Assembly (NCBI GenBank): GCA_943788725.1
Contig: CALSRJ010000001.1
Location: 953,799-1,017,798, forward strand
Direction of reading: 5' to 3'
Origin: an uncultured Flavobacteriales bacterium
GTDB lineage: Bacteria > Bacteroidota > Bacteroidia > Flavobacteriales_G > Salibacteraceae
DNA: 64,000 nt
Below, piece after piece: positions 44,577 through 52,330 of the stretch. The notes under the pieces were generated by a model that was not told the DNA's origin, did no database searches, and worked only from the letters and a program-made list of their open reading frames with translations. Both the position numbers and the translations under genes were made by a program. Every line of letters starts with the position of its first letter. Within the stretch, counting starts at the first letter, position 1.

Positions 44577-45382
44577 TTCTTCAACTTCCGCTTTTGATTA
44601 GGGGTCATCCCTATGGAACCCTTCCTTTTCGTTTGACCGAGGGCGTAGCCCAATTTCACGATGAACAAGCCCATGCCGTCATTACGCCCGCGTTGCAACC
44701 CGTCTAGGTTATCGCTGAAGTACACATCGTAGTGCGCTTCAAAGGACATGAACAAGGATGGGTTGAAGCGATACCTGCCTCCGAATACTACTGGAACATG
44801 AAAGGCAAATCCAGCTCCGGATCCAGAATAATCTGAGGGTATGAACGCCGTGGAATCAAATCCAGCGGTGTCTTGAAGGACTTCCGTCCGATACTTTCTG
44901 GAAGTATAAGATCCATTGAACAAAGCGCCACCGGCACCCACTCCCACGAATACATTCATGCGCCGCACAGGATCACGATCGGTGAACATCCGTTGGGTGA
45001 AGTCTTCCCAACGAAGGATGCTAAATTGCGTCATGACGCTGAACTCCCAGAGCTTGCCGTTCATTTCATCCAAGGCATCGGGGAAACCACCGTGCTCGGC
45101 TTTTCCTTTATAGCCCCGCGCACCGGCATGCAATGCAAATCCTAGTCGAGGACGATACTGATATCGGACGCCCAAGCCATAAGTAAATTTCAGTGGGTTA
45201 AACAGCGAACCTTTTTGTTGGATGTCGCCAGAATACATGCGAAGTCCCACGCCCGCATCCGCTGATAGGTAGCGGTAGTGTTGTTTCTTTTGTCCGCTCT
45301 GCCAGAAATAACCTTGCGCCAAAGATTCTGCTGCCGTTAGCAGCAAGAACATAAGCAATAGGTATGTAATCTTTCTTGGCAT
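44573..45382 (-). CDS. outer-membrane beta-barrel protein, hypothetical
   Basis: Signal peptide at 1-22 (ending ESLAQ), then repeated amphipathic strands: YLSADAGVGLRMYSGDIQ, FTYGLGVRYQYRPRLGFALH, VFVGVGAGGALFNGSY and FHVPVVFGGRYRFNPSLFMS. It looks like the DUF6089-type barrel proteins of this phylum (AGVGLRMYSGD motif), an assignment made by eye. The end is basic (MTPNQKRKLKK). Overlaps the dehydrogenase ATG by 4 bases. Confidence 0.72.
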   Translation of the reverse strand: MPRKITYLLLMFLLLTAAESLAQGYFWQSGQKKQHYRYLSADAGVGLRMYSGDIQQKGSLFNPLKFTYGLGVRYQYRPRLGFALHAGARGYKGKAEHGGFPDALDEMNGKLWEFSVMTQFSILRWEDFTQRMFTDRDPVRRMNVFVGVGAGGALFNGSYTSRKYRTEVLQDTAGFDSTAFIPSDYSGSGAGFAFHVPVVFGGRYRFNPSLFMSFEAHYDVYFSDNLDGLQRGRNDGMGLFIVKLGYALGQTKRKGSIGMTPNQKRKLKK

Positions 45383-45440
45383 GGTTTCAACAAAAAAGCC
45401 CTACAAATATGCACGGCTTTCTTGAATATATCGAATTGTC

Positions 45441-46100
45441 TTACTCGAGAATAATGATTCGGGCGCGACGTGCTTCTGCTTTAGAGCCCGAAGGATCTTC
45501 ACCCTTTCCAACTGGAACAATACGTCCTGGGTCGATGCCGTACTTCTCAACGAGCAAATTCTTGAGTTCGTCTGCCCTGCGTTGGCTGAGCAGTATGTTG
45601 TACGCTTCCGTACCTGGCTGAGATGCGTACCCTTGGATCTCGATGCGCATGGCCGGGTTCGCCTTGAGCTTCTTAGCGATTACTGATCCTTTAGAACCTT
45701 CTTGGTTCTGCGAGATCGAGTACTTGTTGTGCTCGAAGAAAATGGTCTCCTTCTCGAAACTCACGTCGTACAATGCCTCATTTGGATCTCTTGGTTTGTC
45801 TTTGGAGTCCGGCGTATTACCTACCAATTCAAATCCTTCCATTGCATTGCTATCAAGCTCATCACCTTTGATGTATTCACCATCAAACGTTTCGCGGCGG
45901 TAGAGCATTTTTCCTTCGCCCGCTACTTCAACGTGCAACACTTGGAGTGTGGCTATGGCTTCAAAGGAGAATTTCGCATCTTTCTCACGTCCGGCGCGCA
46001 TGACCACTTCATCCTCTGCATTGAGGAAGAACATATCGATGCCTTCAGAATTGTCAACCATTCCGTCTGCCACTTTCAGCAAGTATGCCTTATTAGGTGC
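45441..46100 (-). CDS. C-terminal piece of an OmpA-family protein, 5' truncated
   Basis: The frame opens after a stop just before GAPNKAYLLKVADG and the first start codon would be a TTG at 46082; no signal peptide is present. The visible part has a module like those of the large OmpA proteins here (NSEGIDMFFLNAEDEVVM) and a clear OmpA domain (RIEIQGYASQPGTEAYNILL, SQRRADELKNLLVEKYG, KAEARRARIIIL). A real OmpA protein would need a signal peptide and more N-terminal sequence, so this is the tail of a longer gene joined to the Wzc-type piece near 46.1 kb. Probably not expressed as a functional protein. Confidence 0.75.
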   Translation of the reverse strand, partial: APNKAYLLKVADGMVDNSEGIDMFFLNAEDEVVMRAGREKDAKFSFEAIATLQVLHVEVAGEGKMLYRRETFDGEYIKGDELDSNAMEGFELVGNTPDSKDKPRDPNEALYDVSFEKETIFFEHNKYSISQNQEGSKGSVIAKKLKANPAMRIEIQGYASQPGTEAYNILLSQRRADELKNLLVEKYGIDPGRIVPVGKGEDPSGSKAEARRARIIILE

Positions 46101-46915
46101 ACCTCATCAATTTTCTGGTCGATAAAAACGACCGTCGCTTGGGCTGCTTCACTCTTGGTGGCGATGTAGTCATTTACATAGGTCTGACAAATGGCATTGG
46201 CAAGTGCCGCTACTTTCTTTGGATGCTGATCTTTGTACAGCACCCGAAGAATCTGAATTTCTTTGTCCATTTCTGTTACATCCAAACGACCTCGTACATC
46301 CTCCATCAAACCATGACGTGAAAAGATGTGGATCACGTAATCTCCTGCTAAGTCCAACTCTCTTTGAGCAAGCAGCACGTCGTTCTTTTCGATCGTCAAG
46401 ATTCCTCCCTCAAGCATGAGCGGCTGTCCGAAGACTTTGGGTTCACTGATCGGCACGTCACCATCGATGTTCAGAAGCACGTAATTCCCATCATCGAGGA
46501 CACGGATAGTGTAGTCCTTGTCGAAGAGATCTTCACTCAAGAAATCATACGAAACTAGGATGGGACTGTCATCATAGAGCATGGTATTCTTCACCTTCCC
46601 TTTGCGGTAGATGCTCACTTCAAAATCGAGGCTATCGAGTGCCATACCAATCAACACAGGGGATGAAAGTAGGATCGCTTCACTCTGGACTCTGCTCTCA
46701 ACCGCGAACACATCAAAGTCAGAGTAAAGGGTACTGTTGCTGAATCCGAATCGTTGATCATCGAGTTTGATCCTCGCGATGGTTTGATAGGTGTTTGGTG
46801 TATAGAGAATCACCTTTCGAGCAAGGAAAAGGGACAATCCGAAGACGCCGAGAATGATCGGCAACCCTCTAAGCAAGGGCAGAAGTTGTCGTTTTATGGC
46901 CTGGAATCCGTTCAT
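46076..46915 (-). CDS. Wzc/Wzz-type polysaccharide co-polymerase N-terminal piece, 3' truncated
   Basis: 279 residues. It has a first membrane helix at about 15-32 (GLPIILGVFGLSLFLARKVI), then the Wzz periplasmic domain (NTYQTIARIKLDDQRFGFSN, SPVLIGMALDSLDFEVSIYR, HPKKVAALANAICQTYVNDY). Family proteins continue for hundreds of residues with a coiled coil, a second helix and usually a tyrosine-kinase domain. Here homology stops after VVFIDQKIDEV and nine unrelated residues lead to a TGA. The neighbouring Wza-type gene ends 1 base before its ATG, so the operon start is intact and only the 3' part was lost. Confidence 0.8.
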   Translation of the reverse strand: MNGFQAIKRQLLPLLRGLPIILGVFGLSLFLARKVILYTPNTYQTIARIKLDDQRFGFSNSTLYSDFDVFAVESRVQSEAILLSSPVLIGMALDSLDFEVSIYRKGKVKNTMLYDDSPILVSYDFLSEDLFDKDYTIRVLDDGNYVLLNIDGDVPISEPKVFGQPLMLEGGILTIEKNDVLLAQRELDLAGDYVIHIFSRHGLMEDVRGRLDVTEMDKEIQILRVLYKDQHPKKVAALANAICQTYVNDYIATKSEAAQATVVFIDQKIDEVHLIRHTC

Positions 46916-46916
46916 A

Positions 46917-47645
46917 TCAAAGGAATAGGGTTTCGACGATCACTATGGCGGTAAGCGCACTTGAGAATGGAATTAGGGTTGGGGCTTTCTGATCGATCAC
47001 TTTTCCGCGCTTCGCCGGAACGATGATGATGTCATCTGCTTGGATGAAGATGTTCTGGAGATAAGAATGATCAAACTTCTTCAGATTTAGGGTGTAGCCA
47101 ATGTTGTTGCGGACCAACCGTACTTTCTTGACATTGGCGTAGTCCGTAAACCCCTCTGTGCGACCAAGCACTTCAGTCAGCGTGTTCATCTCTTTCTCTA
47201 GAAGCAAACGACCTGGTTTGGTGACTTCACCAAACACCGTTACCTCACGATTAAGGACCTTGACCAATATGATGGGATTGGCGATCTCTTGACCGTAGAG
47301 GGTCTCGAGGGTATCCGATGCTTCACTGCAAGTCTTTCCCTCGAGATACACTTTTCCAAGTTTTGGAAGAGAGGCGAACCCGTGCTTATCCAAGAGCACC
47401 CACTTCCCGAAAGCTTCATTCGCATTGTAGATGTTATAAGCAGAACCAAAGCTGAGGTCGTCATGATCCCAAACGCTGAGACTTATTTTATCATCTGACC
47501 GGAGCGTGTGCTCATAGCCCGAATCAACACTGAGAAGAGTAACGAGCGGGCCCTCCAATTCGGTCACAATCATTTGCTGGCTACTGCATGAAACAAAAGC
47601 AGCTCCGCTGATGATCACTAAGAGGTATGTTAATAGAGTACGCAC
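46917..47645 (-). CDS. Wza-type polysaccharide export lipoprotein
   Basis: Outer-membrane polysaccharide export channel family. I chose the GTG at 47645, four bases after the response-regulator stop, because it gives a signal peptide (LLTYLLVIISGAAFVSC) with a lipobox-like FVSC; the longer frame merely runs through the response-regulator gene. Poly_export domain: LRSDDKISLSVWDHDDLSF and VTVFGEVTKPGRLLLEKEMN (SLBB-like), IFIQADDIIIVPAKRGKVI. A hydrophobic C-terminal helix ends the 242-residue protein. Together with the Wzc-type piece it forms an export pair. Confidence 0.85.
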   Translation of the reverse strand: MRTLLTYLLVIISGAAFVSCSSQQMIVTELEGPLVTLLSVDSGYEHTLRSDDKISLSVWDHDDLSFGSAYNIYNANEAFGKWVLLDKHGFASLPKLGKVYLEGKTCSEASDTLETLYGQEIANPIILVKVLNREVTVFGEVTKPGRLLLEKEMNTLTEVLGRTEGFTDYANVKKVRLVRNNIGYTLNLKKFDHSYLQNIFIQADDIIIVPAKRGKVIDQKAPTLIPFSSALTAIVIVETLFL

Positions 47646-47649
47646 TGTG

Positions 47650-48093
47650 TTAGACCAGGATTGAGAGTACCCGTCGCACGAGACCTCCTTTGTTACGTTG
47701 GAGCATTTCCTGAACGTTCTTGATCTTTTGAAGCACCTGCTCGATACTGTCAATGTCTCCGTCGCCTTTGACGATATAGTCGAAGGCACCATGTTTTAGG
47801 GAGGTCACCGCGGTAGCAATATCATCTTGACCGGAGACGAACACAACGTATGCGTTGGGATCAAATCTTTTGATCTTCTTTAGCGCTAAGAGGCCGCTCA
47901 TCTCTTCCATGTTTTGATCAAGTAAGATGATGTTAGGTTCTTGAGTCAGTTGGTTCAAGGCGGAAGGGGCATCTCTAAAGGTAGAAACGTCGGTGTACCC
48001 AAGATTGAGCAGTGATTGCTCATAGAGTGCAGCAGTCATCATGTCATCATCGACGATGAATATTTTTTGGTTGAAGTGAGCGTTGTTTTCCAT
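47650..48093 (-). CDS. single-domain response regulator
   Basis: Receiver (REC) domain only. IFIVDDDMM holds the acidic pocket, IILLDQNMEEMSG the phospho-accepting aspartate, YVVFVSGQDD the conserved Ser/Thr and YIVKGDGD the lysine. The last 30 residues form a short helical tail without a DNA-binding domain. Start ATG at 48093 is preferred; an alternative lies at 48105. Co-directional with, and 4 bases from, the Wza-type gene, so it may control polysaccharide export by protein contact. Confidence 0.87.
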   Translation of the reverse strand: MENNAHFNQKIFIVDDDMMTAALYEQSLLNLGYTDVSTFRDAPSALNQLTQEPNIILLDQNMEEMSGLLALKKIKRFDPNAYVVFVSGQDDIATAVTSLKHGAFDYIVKGDGDIDSIEQVLQKIKNVQEMLQRNKGGLVRRVLSILV

Positions 48094-48290
48094 GGTTAAA
48101 ATCATTTGGCACGGTTAAAACGATTCCCATACCAAACGAGAAATACCGACCTTAATTATTGATTTACAGCTCATTAAGAACATGTGAGAAATTCCTATCA
48201 TTCCATTGAGTGGAAACGTTTTCCAAAAAATAGAAAGCCTTAACCTGTCGGATAATCGTTCTTTCAGCCAACCAAATCACGAATGCTGCG

Positions 48291-48298
48291 TATCTTTG
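48291..48298 (+). promoter_or_regulatory. -7 box of the ssrA promoter
   Basis: TATCTTTG, an exact match to TAnnTTTG, ends 13 bases before the mature 5' end of tmRNA. I see no convincing -33 TTTG at 19-20 bases upstream. Confidence 0.5.
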
Positions 48299-48311
48299 TA
48301 GACTGTTCTTT

Positions 48312-48703
48312 GGGGCTGACCGGTATTGACAGCAAGATGAAGGATACTGTAAGCAAGTCGGGGATTGAATGGCACCTCGTTACTAAGCCGTTCAAATTGT
48401 AACTGGCGAAACTACTTACGCTCTTGCAGCCTAATTTTCCGATAGGAGATTAAGCTTAATCCCGTACTAGGTGCGCGGACAAGACGTTTCCGATGCAGGT
48501 TGGTCTATCCCCTGTATCAATGGAGGCGTGGTCAATGATGGACTAGGAATAGCAGGGCTTCGATGGTATTCCGAAAATTAAGAAGATAAGCTGAAAGTGG
48601 CCTGCCTCTGGGCAGCTTCCAGTCGAAAATCAATCAAAGGATAAGCTTGTAGAAGGCACTATGTTTCCTTGTTTGGACGTGGGTTCGACTCCCACCAGCT
48701 CCA
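48312..48703 (+). ncRNA. ssrA: transfer-messenger RNA (tmRNA)
   Basis: Rescues stalled ribosomes by trans-translation. The 5' end GGGGCTGAC pairs with the 3' acceptor arm CAGCTCC (48696-48702), and the T-arm GTGGGTTCGACTCCCAC is intact. The tag frame is 48405-48434: GGC GAA ACT ACT TAC GCT CTT GCA GCC TAA, giving GETTYALAA, close to the GENNYALAA tag of other Flavobacteria. The CCA end is not encoded. About 392 bases long, single-piece form. Confidence 0.95.
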
Positions 48704-48710
48704 CATATGA

Positions 48711-48756
48711 AAAGCGTAAGTAACTGATTAATAGTTATTTACGCTTTCTTTGTTTT
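48711..48756 (+). terminator. terminator after ssrA
   Basis: 15-bp stem, 48711-48725 with 48733-48747 (one G-T wobble), a 7-base loop and the T-rich tract CTTTGTTTT. It starts 8 bases after the mature tmRNA end. Confidence 0.75.
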
Positions 48757-49142
48757 AATGCTAGTCAACATTTAGTAAGTGTTGCCTAAAATTCCCGTGT
48801 TTCGTTTCCTAAGATAGTACTTTGTTAGGGACGCTATTTCCTATTGAAAGATGAATAGTGATAATCCACCAAATATTAGTAGAGTGTGGGGGTAGGGTAT
48901 AATAGCTCAACCTTTCACGTTTGCCTAATTTTTGCTTCAAAACGGAGGCGGGGCGGTCTTGCCTAGGAATTTCTCCTTTTGACTTGTAGCGCCCCACTAA
49001 ATACTGTATTGTACGCTATTTGCCCCTGCGTGTACGAAAATCAATAGGGCTTAATATATTCTTCGAAGTCCTTTTAGAACGATACTAGACTACAAATAAA
49101 TGATGTAGTTAACTTCTAGTTTTGCCTTAAACAACATAAAAT
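48757..49142. other. AT-rich region without a convincing gene
   Basis: About 390 bases with no ORF that looks real; the longest minus-strand frame (62 codons) has an unlikely composition. The base composition is richer in AT than the flanking genes. A TAGTTTTG box at 49117-49124 resembles a -7 element and precedes a 39-codon frame. Confidence 0.5.
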
Positions 49143-49262
49143 ATGTCAGTTACAGTTCAATACCCCAGAAGGTTTAAAGTCATAAGTATTTTATTAAAAC
49201 TCCTTAGGATTCCGCATGAGGTTATACTTCGAGAATCAATTAGTACTCTGGAAGTATACTAA
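49143..49262 (+). CDS. possible 39-residue peptide
   Basis: ATG at 49143 to TAA at 49260-49262, beginning MSVTVQYPRRFKVISILLKL. A TAGTTTTG box lies 18 bases upstream. The ORF overlaps the convergent GIY-YIG-like gene by 4 bases. No family recognised and no membrane helix or signal stands out; it could be chance. Confidence 0.25.
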   Translation: MSVTVQYPRRFKVISILLKLLRIPHEVILRESISTLEVY

Positions 49263-49612
49263 CCGTCAGCTGTTTTGTTGCACCCACCATTAGTGTGTAG
49301 CGCCTCAGTGTGTTTGGCTAGTAAATCTGCTTCTTCTTCCATCCTTTGCTCCTTTGACTTCTGGTTGGTATGGACATGAATTTGGTCATAGCCCTTAGAT
49401 TCAGCAGAGGATAAGTGCTCTTCGTCAGACGTTCTGGCTCTTATGCTCTCGCCTTCGCCGATATAAATCGCGTTGTATGTTGGCGCAATACTCGTCCCCG
49501 AAGTTTTGACGAAGATGTAGGCACCTGCTTCATCGGGCATCGACTGCCCCTTTTGAAGTATATTATAGGGGTACATCTTTCCAGATTTACTTGGCCAGTT
49601 GATGATTGACAT
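49259..49612 (-). CDS. small GIY-YIG-like nuclease-family protein
   Basis: 117 residues from ATG 49612 (MSIINWPSKSGK); an upstream in-frame start at 49669 adds an unlikely hydrophobic stretch. Visible pattern: GAYIFVK then NAIYIGEGESIRARTSDEEH, which matches the GIY...YIG core with the following arginine, and later MEEEADLLAKHTEAL with an acidic residue where the metal-binding glutamate lies, ending GGCNKTADG. Similar short proteins act on DNA in mobile elements or repair, but activity here is a guess. It lies in the AT-rich patch after ssrA. Confidence 0.6.
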   Translation of the reverse strand: MSIINWPSKSGKMYPYNILQKGQSMPDEAGAYIFVKTSGTSIAPTYNAIYIGEGESIRARTSDEEHLSSAESKGYDQIHVHTNQKSKEQRMEEEADLLAKHTEALHTNGGCNKTADG

Positions 49613-49688
49613 AATAATTTGATTTTGCCGAACAAGGTATAACACCCCGCACACAATCCAAATAGCCATAAACCACTATTATTGATAC

Positions 49689-49922
49689 GTGGACACTACA
49701 ACAGCAATACTCATGCTACTAGTGGGAGGTATAATTCTCTTTGGTCTGGTCTACGAATTCAGATACCAACTCTTTGCCCGCATCCCCCACAAGACACAAC
49801 AGAGACTCTTTAAGCGCGGGGATACAATACAAAACATCCTCATCATTATCCTAGCCTTATTAGGGGGTGTTGCCATGTTCGTTGGAATGCTTCTCGCACT
49901 CTACCGCTTGATATTCTCTTAA
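49689..49922 (+). CDS. small two-helix membrane protein, hypothetical
   Basis: 77 residues with two hydrophobic helices (TAILMLLVGGIILFGLVYEF and NILIIILALLGGVAMFVGML) joined by a basic loop (RIPHKTQQRLFKRGD). GTG start at 49689, divergent from the GIY-YIG-like gene. No family recognised. The hairpin-of-helices form is seen in holins and small toxins as well as ordinary membrane proteins; nothing decides between them. Confidence 0.5.
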   Translation: MDTTTAILMLLVGGIILFGLVYEFRYQLFARIPHKTQQRLFKRGDTIQNILIIILALLGGVAMFVGMLLALYRLIFS

Positions 49923-49965
49923 TCTTTTTAGAGTGATGCACGTCGTGTCAAGGGGCGTATAGGTG

Positions 49966-49995
49966 AAAAAGCCCCGACCAATCAAGGCCGAGGCT
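49966..49995 (-). terminator. terminator of the beta-barrel gene
   Basis: On the minus strand, arms 49995-49986 and 49979-49970 pair over 10 positions with two mismatches around a 6-base loop and are followed by a run of five T (49970-49966). It lies about 45 bases after the stop of the barrel gene. Confidence 0.7.
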
Positions 49996-50039
49996 AGTGT
50001 CAACATTTCTACGGATTGTTAGCTTATTGAAAGTTAGCC

Positions 50040-50684
50040 CTAGTCGGCTTTCTCTAATGCGTATTTCACGCCGATTGACAATGAGAATGCGTAGTGACGA
50101 GGCCCTGAACTAAAGTAACCGTCAACCCCGTAGCTCGTAATACTGTGTTGGTATCCAATTGTTGTAGATAATAAAACCTCAGGCTTCATCCTATAGTTCA
50201 TGCCTGCCTCAATCGTTCCGCTCAGGTCAAATCTTGGATAGTCTTTTGTTACATTCAACCCTGTAGACCCTACTGTCTGTAAGTTGGATTTTGCAAGAAT
50301 GAGAAAAGAAGGAATGATCCCAAGATTGGCAAAACCTGAAAGTTTGTCTCCGACCATTAACCCTGCCTTCAATGGCATCAACAAATAGTCAAAATTGAAT
50401 TTGAAATCTAGAGTTTCAATGGCATTCCCGAATTGATCTGTCTGTATGACGTCTAATTTGAAACCCTTTTGGAAGTAGAGCAAGTCTGCCCCAACATTGA
50501 ACCACTTGTTAAGGTGATAATCGTAAGTGAACCCACTATTAATACCCACTCGATTCTGGAAATCCGCCGAAAGTGGCCAATCCATATTAGCCAATGTTGG
50601 CCCTGCTTTTATCCCAACAAAATGGTTTTGGCAAAAGGCTGGAATCGTTGTGACTAGGATCAAAAGAATAAAGAATGTTCTCAT
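50040..50684 (-). CDS. outer-membrane beta-barrel (porin family/PorT-like) protein
   Basis: Signal peptide from ATG 50684 (RTFFILLILVTTIPAFCQ), then the usual barrel pattern of this phylum: HFVGIKAGPTLANMDWP, GINSGFTYDYHLNKWFNVGA, DLLYFQKGFKLD, FDYLLMPLKAGLMVG and a C-terminal SIGVKYALEKAD. 214 residues. Function unknown. Its upstream region is interrupted by the IS element, whose left end lies 28 bases before the ATG, so its native promoter may have been replaced. Confidence 0.78.
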   Translation of the reverse strand: MRTFFILLILVTTIPAFCQNHFVGIKAGPTLANMDWPLSADFQNRVGINSGFTYDYHLNKWFNVGADLLYFQKGFKLDVIQTDQFGNAIETLDFKFNFDYLLMPLKAGLMVGDKLSGFANLGIIPSFLILAKSNLQTVGSTGLNVTKDYPRFDLSGTIEAGMNYRMKPEVLLSTTIGYQHSITSYGVDGYFSSGPRHYAFSLSIGVKYALEKAD

Positions 50685-50738
50685 ATGGGTGGCCTGTACG
50701 TCTTCAAAGATTTCGGACACAACGGGTTTAAAATTAAG

Positions 50739-51704
50739 TTAGATTTTGATCATTTCCAATCGATGATTTCTTCGTCTTTTTTGCATTGATTTTCGTTTGA
50801 TTCTTTTTCTTCTTTCCAAGATCTGATATTGCCTTCCCAGATAGACATCTTCAGGGGTGCAGTTTTGTAGTGATTCGTGGTATCTCTTGGTGTTGTAGTA
50901 TTCGACGAACTCAGCCATGCGATATTCTAACTCCTGAGACAAATAGTAGTGCTCGAGCTTTACCACATTTTTCATGGTTCTATGATACCGTTCGATTTTA
51001 CCTTGTGTTTGAGGGTGGAACGGTCTTCCTCGTACATGTTCTATTTCTTGTTCCCCAAGGAACTTTTTGAGATCATCGCTCACATAACAAGGCCCATTGT
51101 CAGAGAGTAGGGTTGGCCGTTGTTTTCGGATCAGACCTGCCTTCCGTAACGCCTGGTTGATAGTACGCTCTACATCGTTCGTTCCCATTGAGTTACACAG
51201 CTCCCAGTGGACGATAAACCGGCTGAAGTCATCCAAAACAGTCGATAGGTAATCCCATCCCCACCCCTGGATCTTCATGTAGGTGAAGTCGGTTTGCCAC
51301 ATCTGATGTACCCGGGTGGTCTTATTGCTGAACTCCTTCTCAGCTGCCAGTAGAATATGTGCTGGAGAGGTGATCAGCCCCGCTCTTTTAAGGATGCGAT
51401 AAACGCTGCTCTCTGAGATGAAGTGACCCGAGTGATCGGTCATGTGGGTAGCGATCTCGCGAGGCGAGAGATGGGTCAGTTCAAGAGCAGTCTCAATCAC
51501 CTTGGCTTTGTACTCATCAGGAATACGGTTCCAGTAACTTGCCCTGGTTTGCTTTTCCAGAGGCTCTTCATTGAGGTACTTTTCATACCACCCATAGAAA
51601 GTGCTCCTGGCTATACCAAGCTCCTGAAGGGTACGCTTGACCCCCAGTTCTGAACCATCCACCATACGGATGATCTCCATCTTCTCTTCCGGACTGTATC
51701 GCAT
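50739..51704 (-). CDS. IS3-family transposase OrfB (DDE integrase core)
   Basis: 321 residues. N-terminal helix-turn-helix (MVDGSELGVKRTLQELGIAR), a helical HTH_21-like part (YRILKRAGLITS), then the rve core with catalytic residues in WQTDFTYMKIQ (D), LLSDNGPCYVSDDL (D) and GKIERYHRTMK (E), the last two spaced as in DD(35)E. The basic C-terminal tail is intact. ATG start at 51704, 28 bases after the orfA stop; no stop interrupts the frame, so the element may be active. Confidence 0.93.
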   Translation of the reverse strand: MRYSPEEKMEIIRMVDGSELGVKRTLQELGIARSTFYGWYEKYLNEEPLEKQTRASYWNRIPDEYKAKVIETALELTHLSPREIATHMTDHSGHFISESSVYRILKRAGLITSPAHILLAAEKEFSNKTTRVHQMWQTDFTYMKIQGWGWDYLSTVLDDFSRFIVHWELCNSMGTNDVERTINQALRKAGLIRKQRPTLLSDNGPCYVSDDLKKFLGEQEIEHVRGRPFHPQTQGKIERYHRTMKNVVKLEHYYLSQELEYRMAEFVEYYNTKRYHESLQNCTPEDVYLGRQYQILERRKRIKRKSMQKRRRNHRLEMIKI

Positions 51705-51732
51705 ATACCTGTGATAGTTTATTCGAGTCCAG

Positions 51733-52065
51733 TCAAGCTTTTTTTAGCACCCGCTCTCGCAAGGTCAACTCTGCTACAACCTCCTTCAAGGCTGTATTCT
51801 CTTTGCGGAGACTATCGACCTCTTCGGTGTTGGCTTCCCGTAAGGTATCTCCTGACAAGCGTTGTTTACCAGCCTCTAAGAAGGTCTTACTCCACCGGTA
51901 GTACAACGCTTGAGCAATACCTTCTCTTCGACAGATCGCAGCAATGCTCTCCTCACCACGAAGACCTTCCAGTACAATGGCGATCTTCTCTTCGGATGAA
52001 AAGGCTCTGCGTGTTCTTCTTTTAATGTCCTTGATAATGGACTCGGACTTCTTCTTTGCTCCCAT
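51733..52065 (-). CDS. IS3-family transposase OrfA
   Basis: 110 residues with an HTH_8/Tnp_1 domain (FSSEEKIAIVLEGLRGEESI, AAICRREGIAQALYYRWSKT) and a leucine-zipper-like helix (EEVDSLRKENTALKEVVAEL). The frame ends in a run of seven A; a -1 shift there would give a tail KKSLTGLE, resembling OrfA ends of related elements, but that frame does not lead into orfB. OrfB is in the +1 frame. Confidence 0.88.
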   Translation of the reverse strand: MGAKKKSESIIKDIKRRTRRAFSSEEKIAIVLEGLRGEESIAAICRREGIAQALYYRWSKTFLEAGKQRLSGDTLREANTEEVDSLRKENTALKEVVAELTLRERVLKKA

Positions 52066-52110
52066 AACAACTAAGTTTTAAAAGCTCTAGCCAAAAGACT
52101 AAAACTATGA

Positions 52111-52254
52111 TTAAGAATTTACTAAGTTGTGTCCGAATTGTGCTGACGGGTTACACCCTATAAATCTGGCGGCTTTGCGAAACTTCTCGCTGCTCTCCTT
52201 CTTAAGGGTCCAAACCCCTCGTCTTTCTGCTTCTGTTTTAAGCTTTTCCAGCAT
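52111..52254 (-). pseudogene. short ORF interrupted by the IS element
   Basis: ATG at 52254 begins MLEKLKTEAERRGVWTLKKE, a basic helical start resembling the front of a real gene, with GGAGTG eight bases upstream as a possible ribosome site. After 39 codons it runs into the IS inverted repeat and stops at 52111. No family recognised. The remainder of the gene would be expected on the other side of the IS but is not obvious there. Confidence 0.35.
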
Positions 52255-52330
52255 GCCTCACTCCTTCGTTCTTCCGATGACCTAATAATGCGGATTGTTA
52301 GTGACGGTCCGACTGGACAACCATACGATG

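Larger units (their letters stand above)
50712..52137 (-). mobile_element. IS3-family insertion sequence
   Basis: About 1426 bp bounded by inverted repeats TTCGGACACAAC (50712-50723) and its complement (52126-52137). Inside are orfA and orfB in the usual IS3 order on the minus strand. No clear target duplication is seen, so the ends may differ by a base or two. It splits a short ORF on its right side and lies just upstream of the barrel gene on its left. Confidence 0.85.

Noticed and set aside
47646..47792. Upstream extension of the Wza-type protein
   Set aside because: It would read the response-regulator gene in another frame; the GTG at 47645 gives a proper lipoprotein signal.
48809..48997. 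62-codon minus-strand ORF
   Set aside because: No start context or recognisable pattern; probably a chance frame in AT-rich DNA.
51700..51760. Programmed -1 frameshift joining OrfA and OrfB of the IS element
   Set aside because: The A7 run looks slippery, but the -1 frame meets a stop after eight codons and orfB is in the +1 frame with its own ATG.
48680..52330. attL/attR pair at the ssrA 3' end
   Set aside because: No second copy of the tmRNA 3' end was found downstream and no integrase gene is visible.
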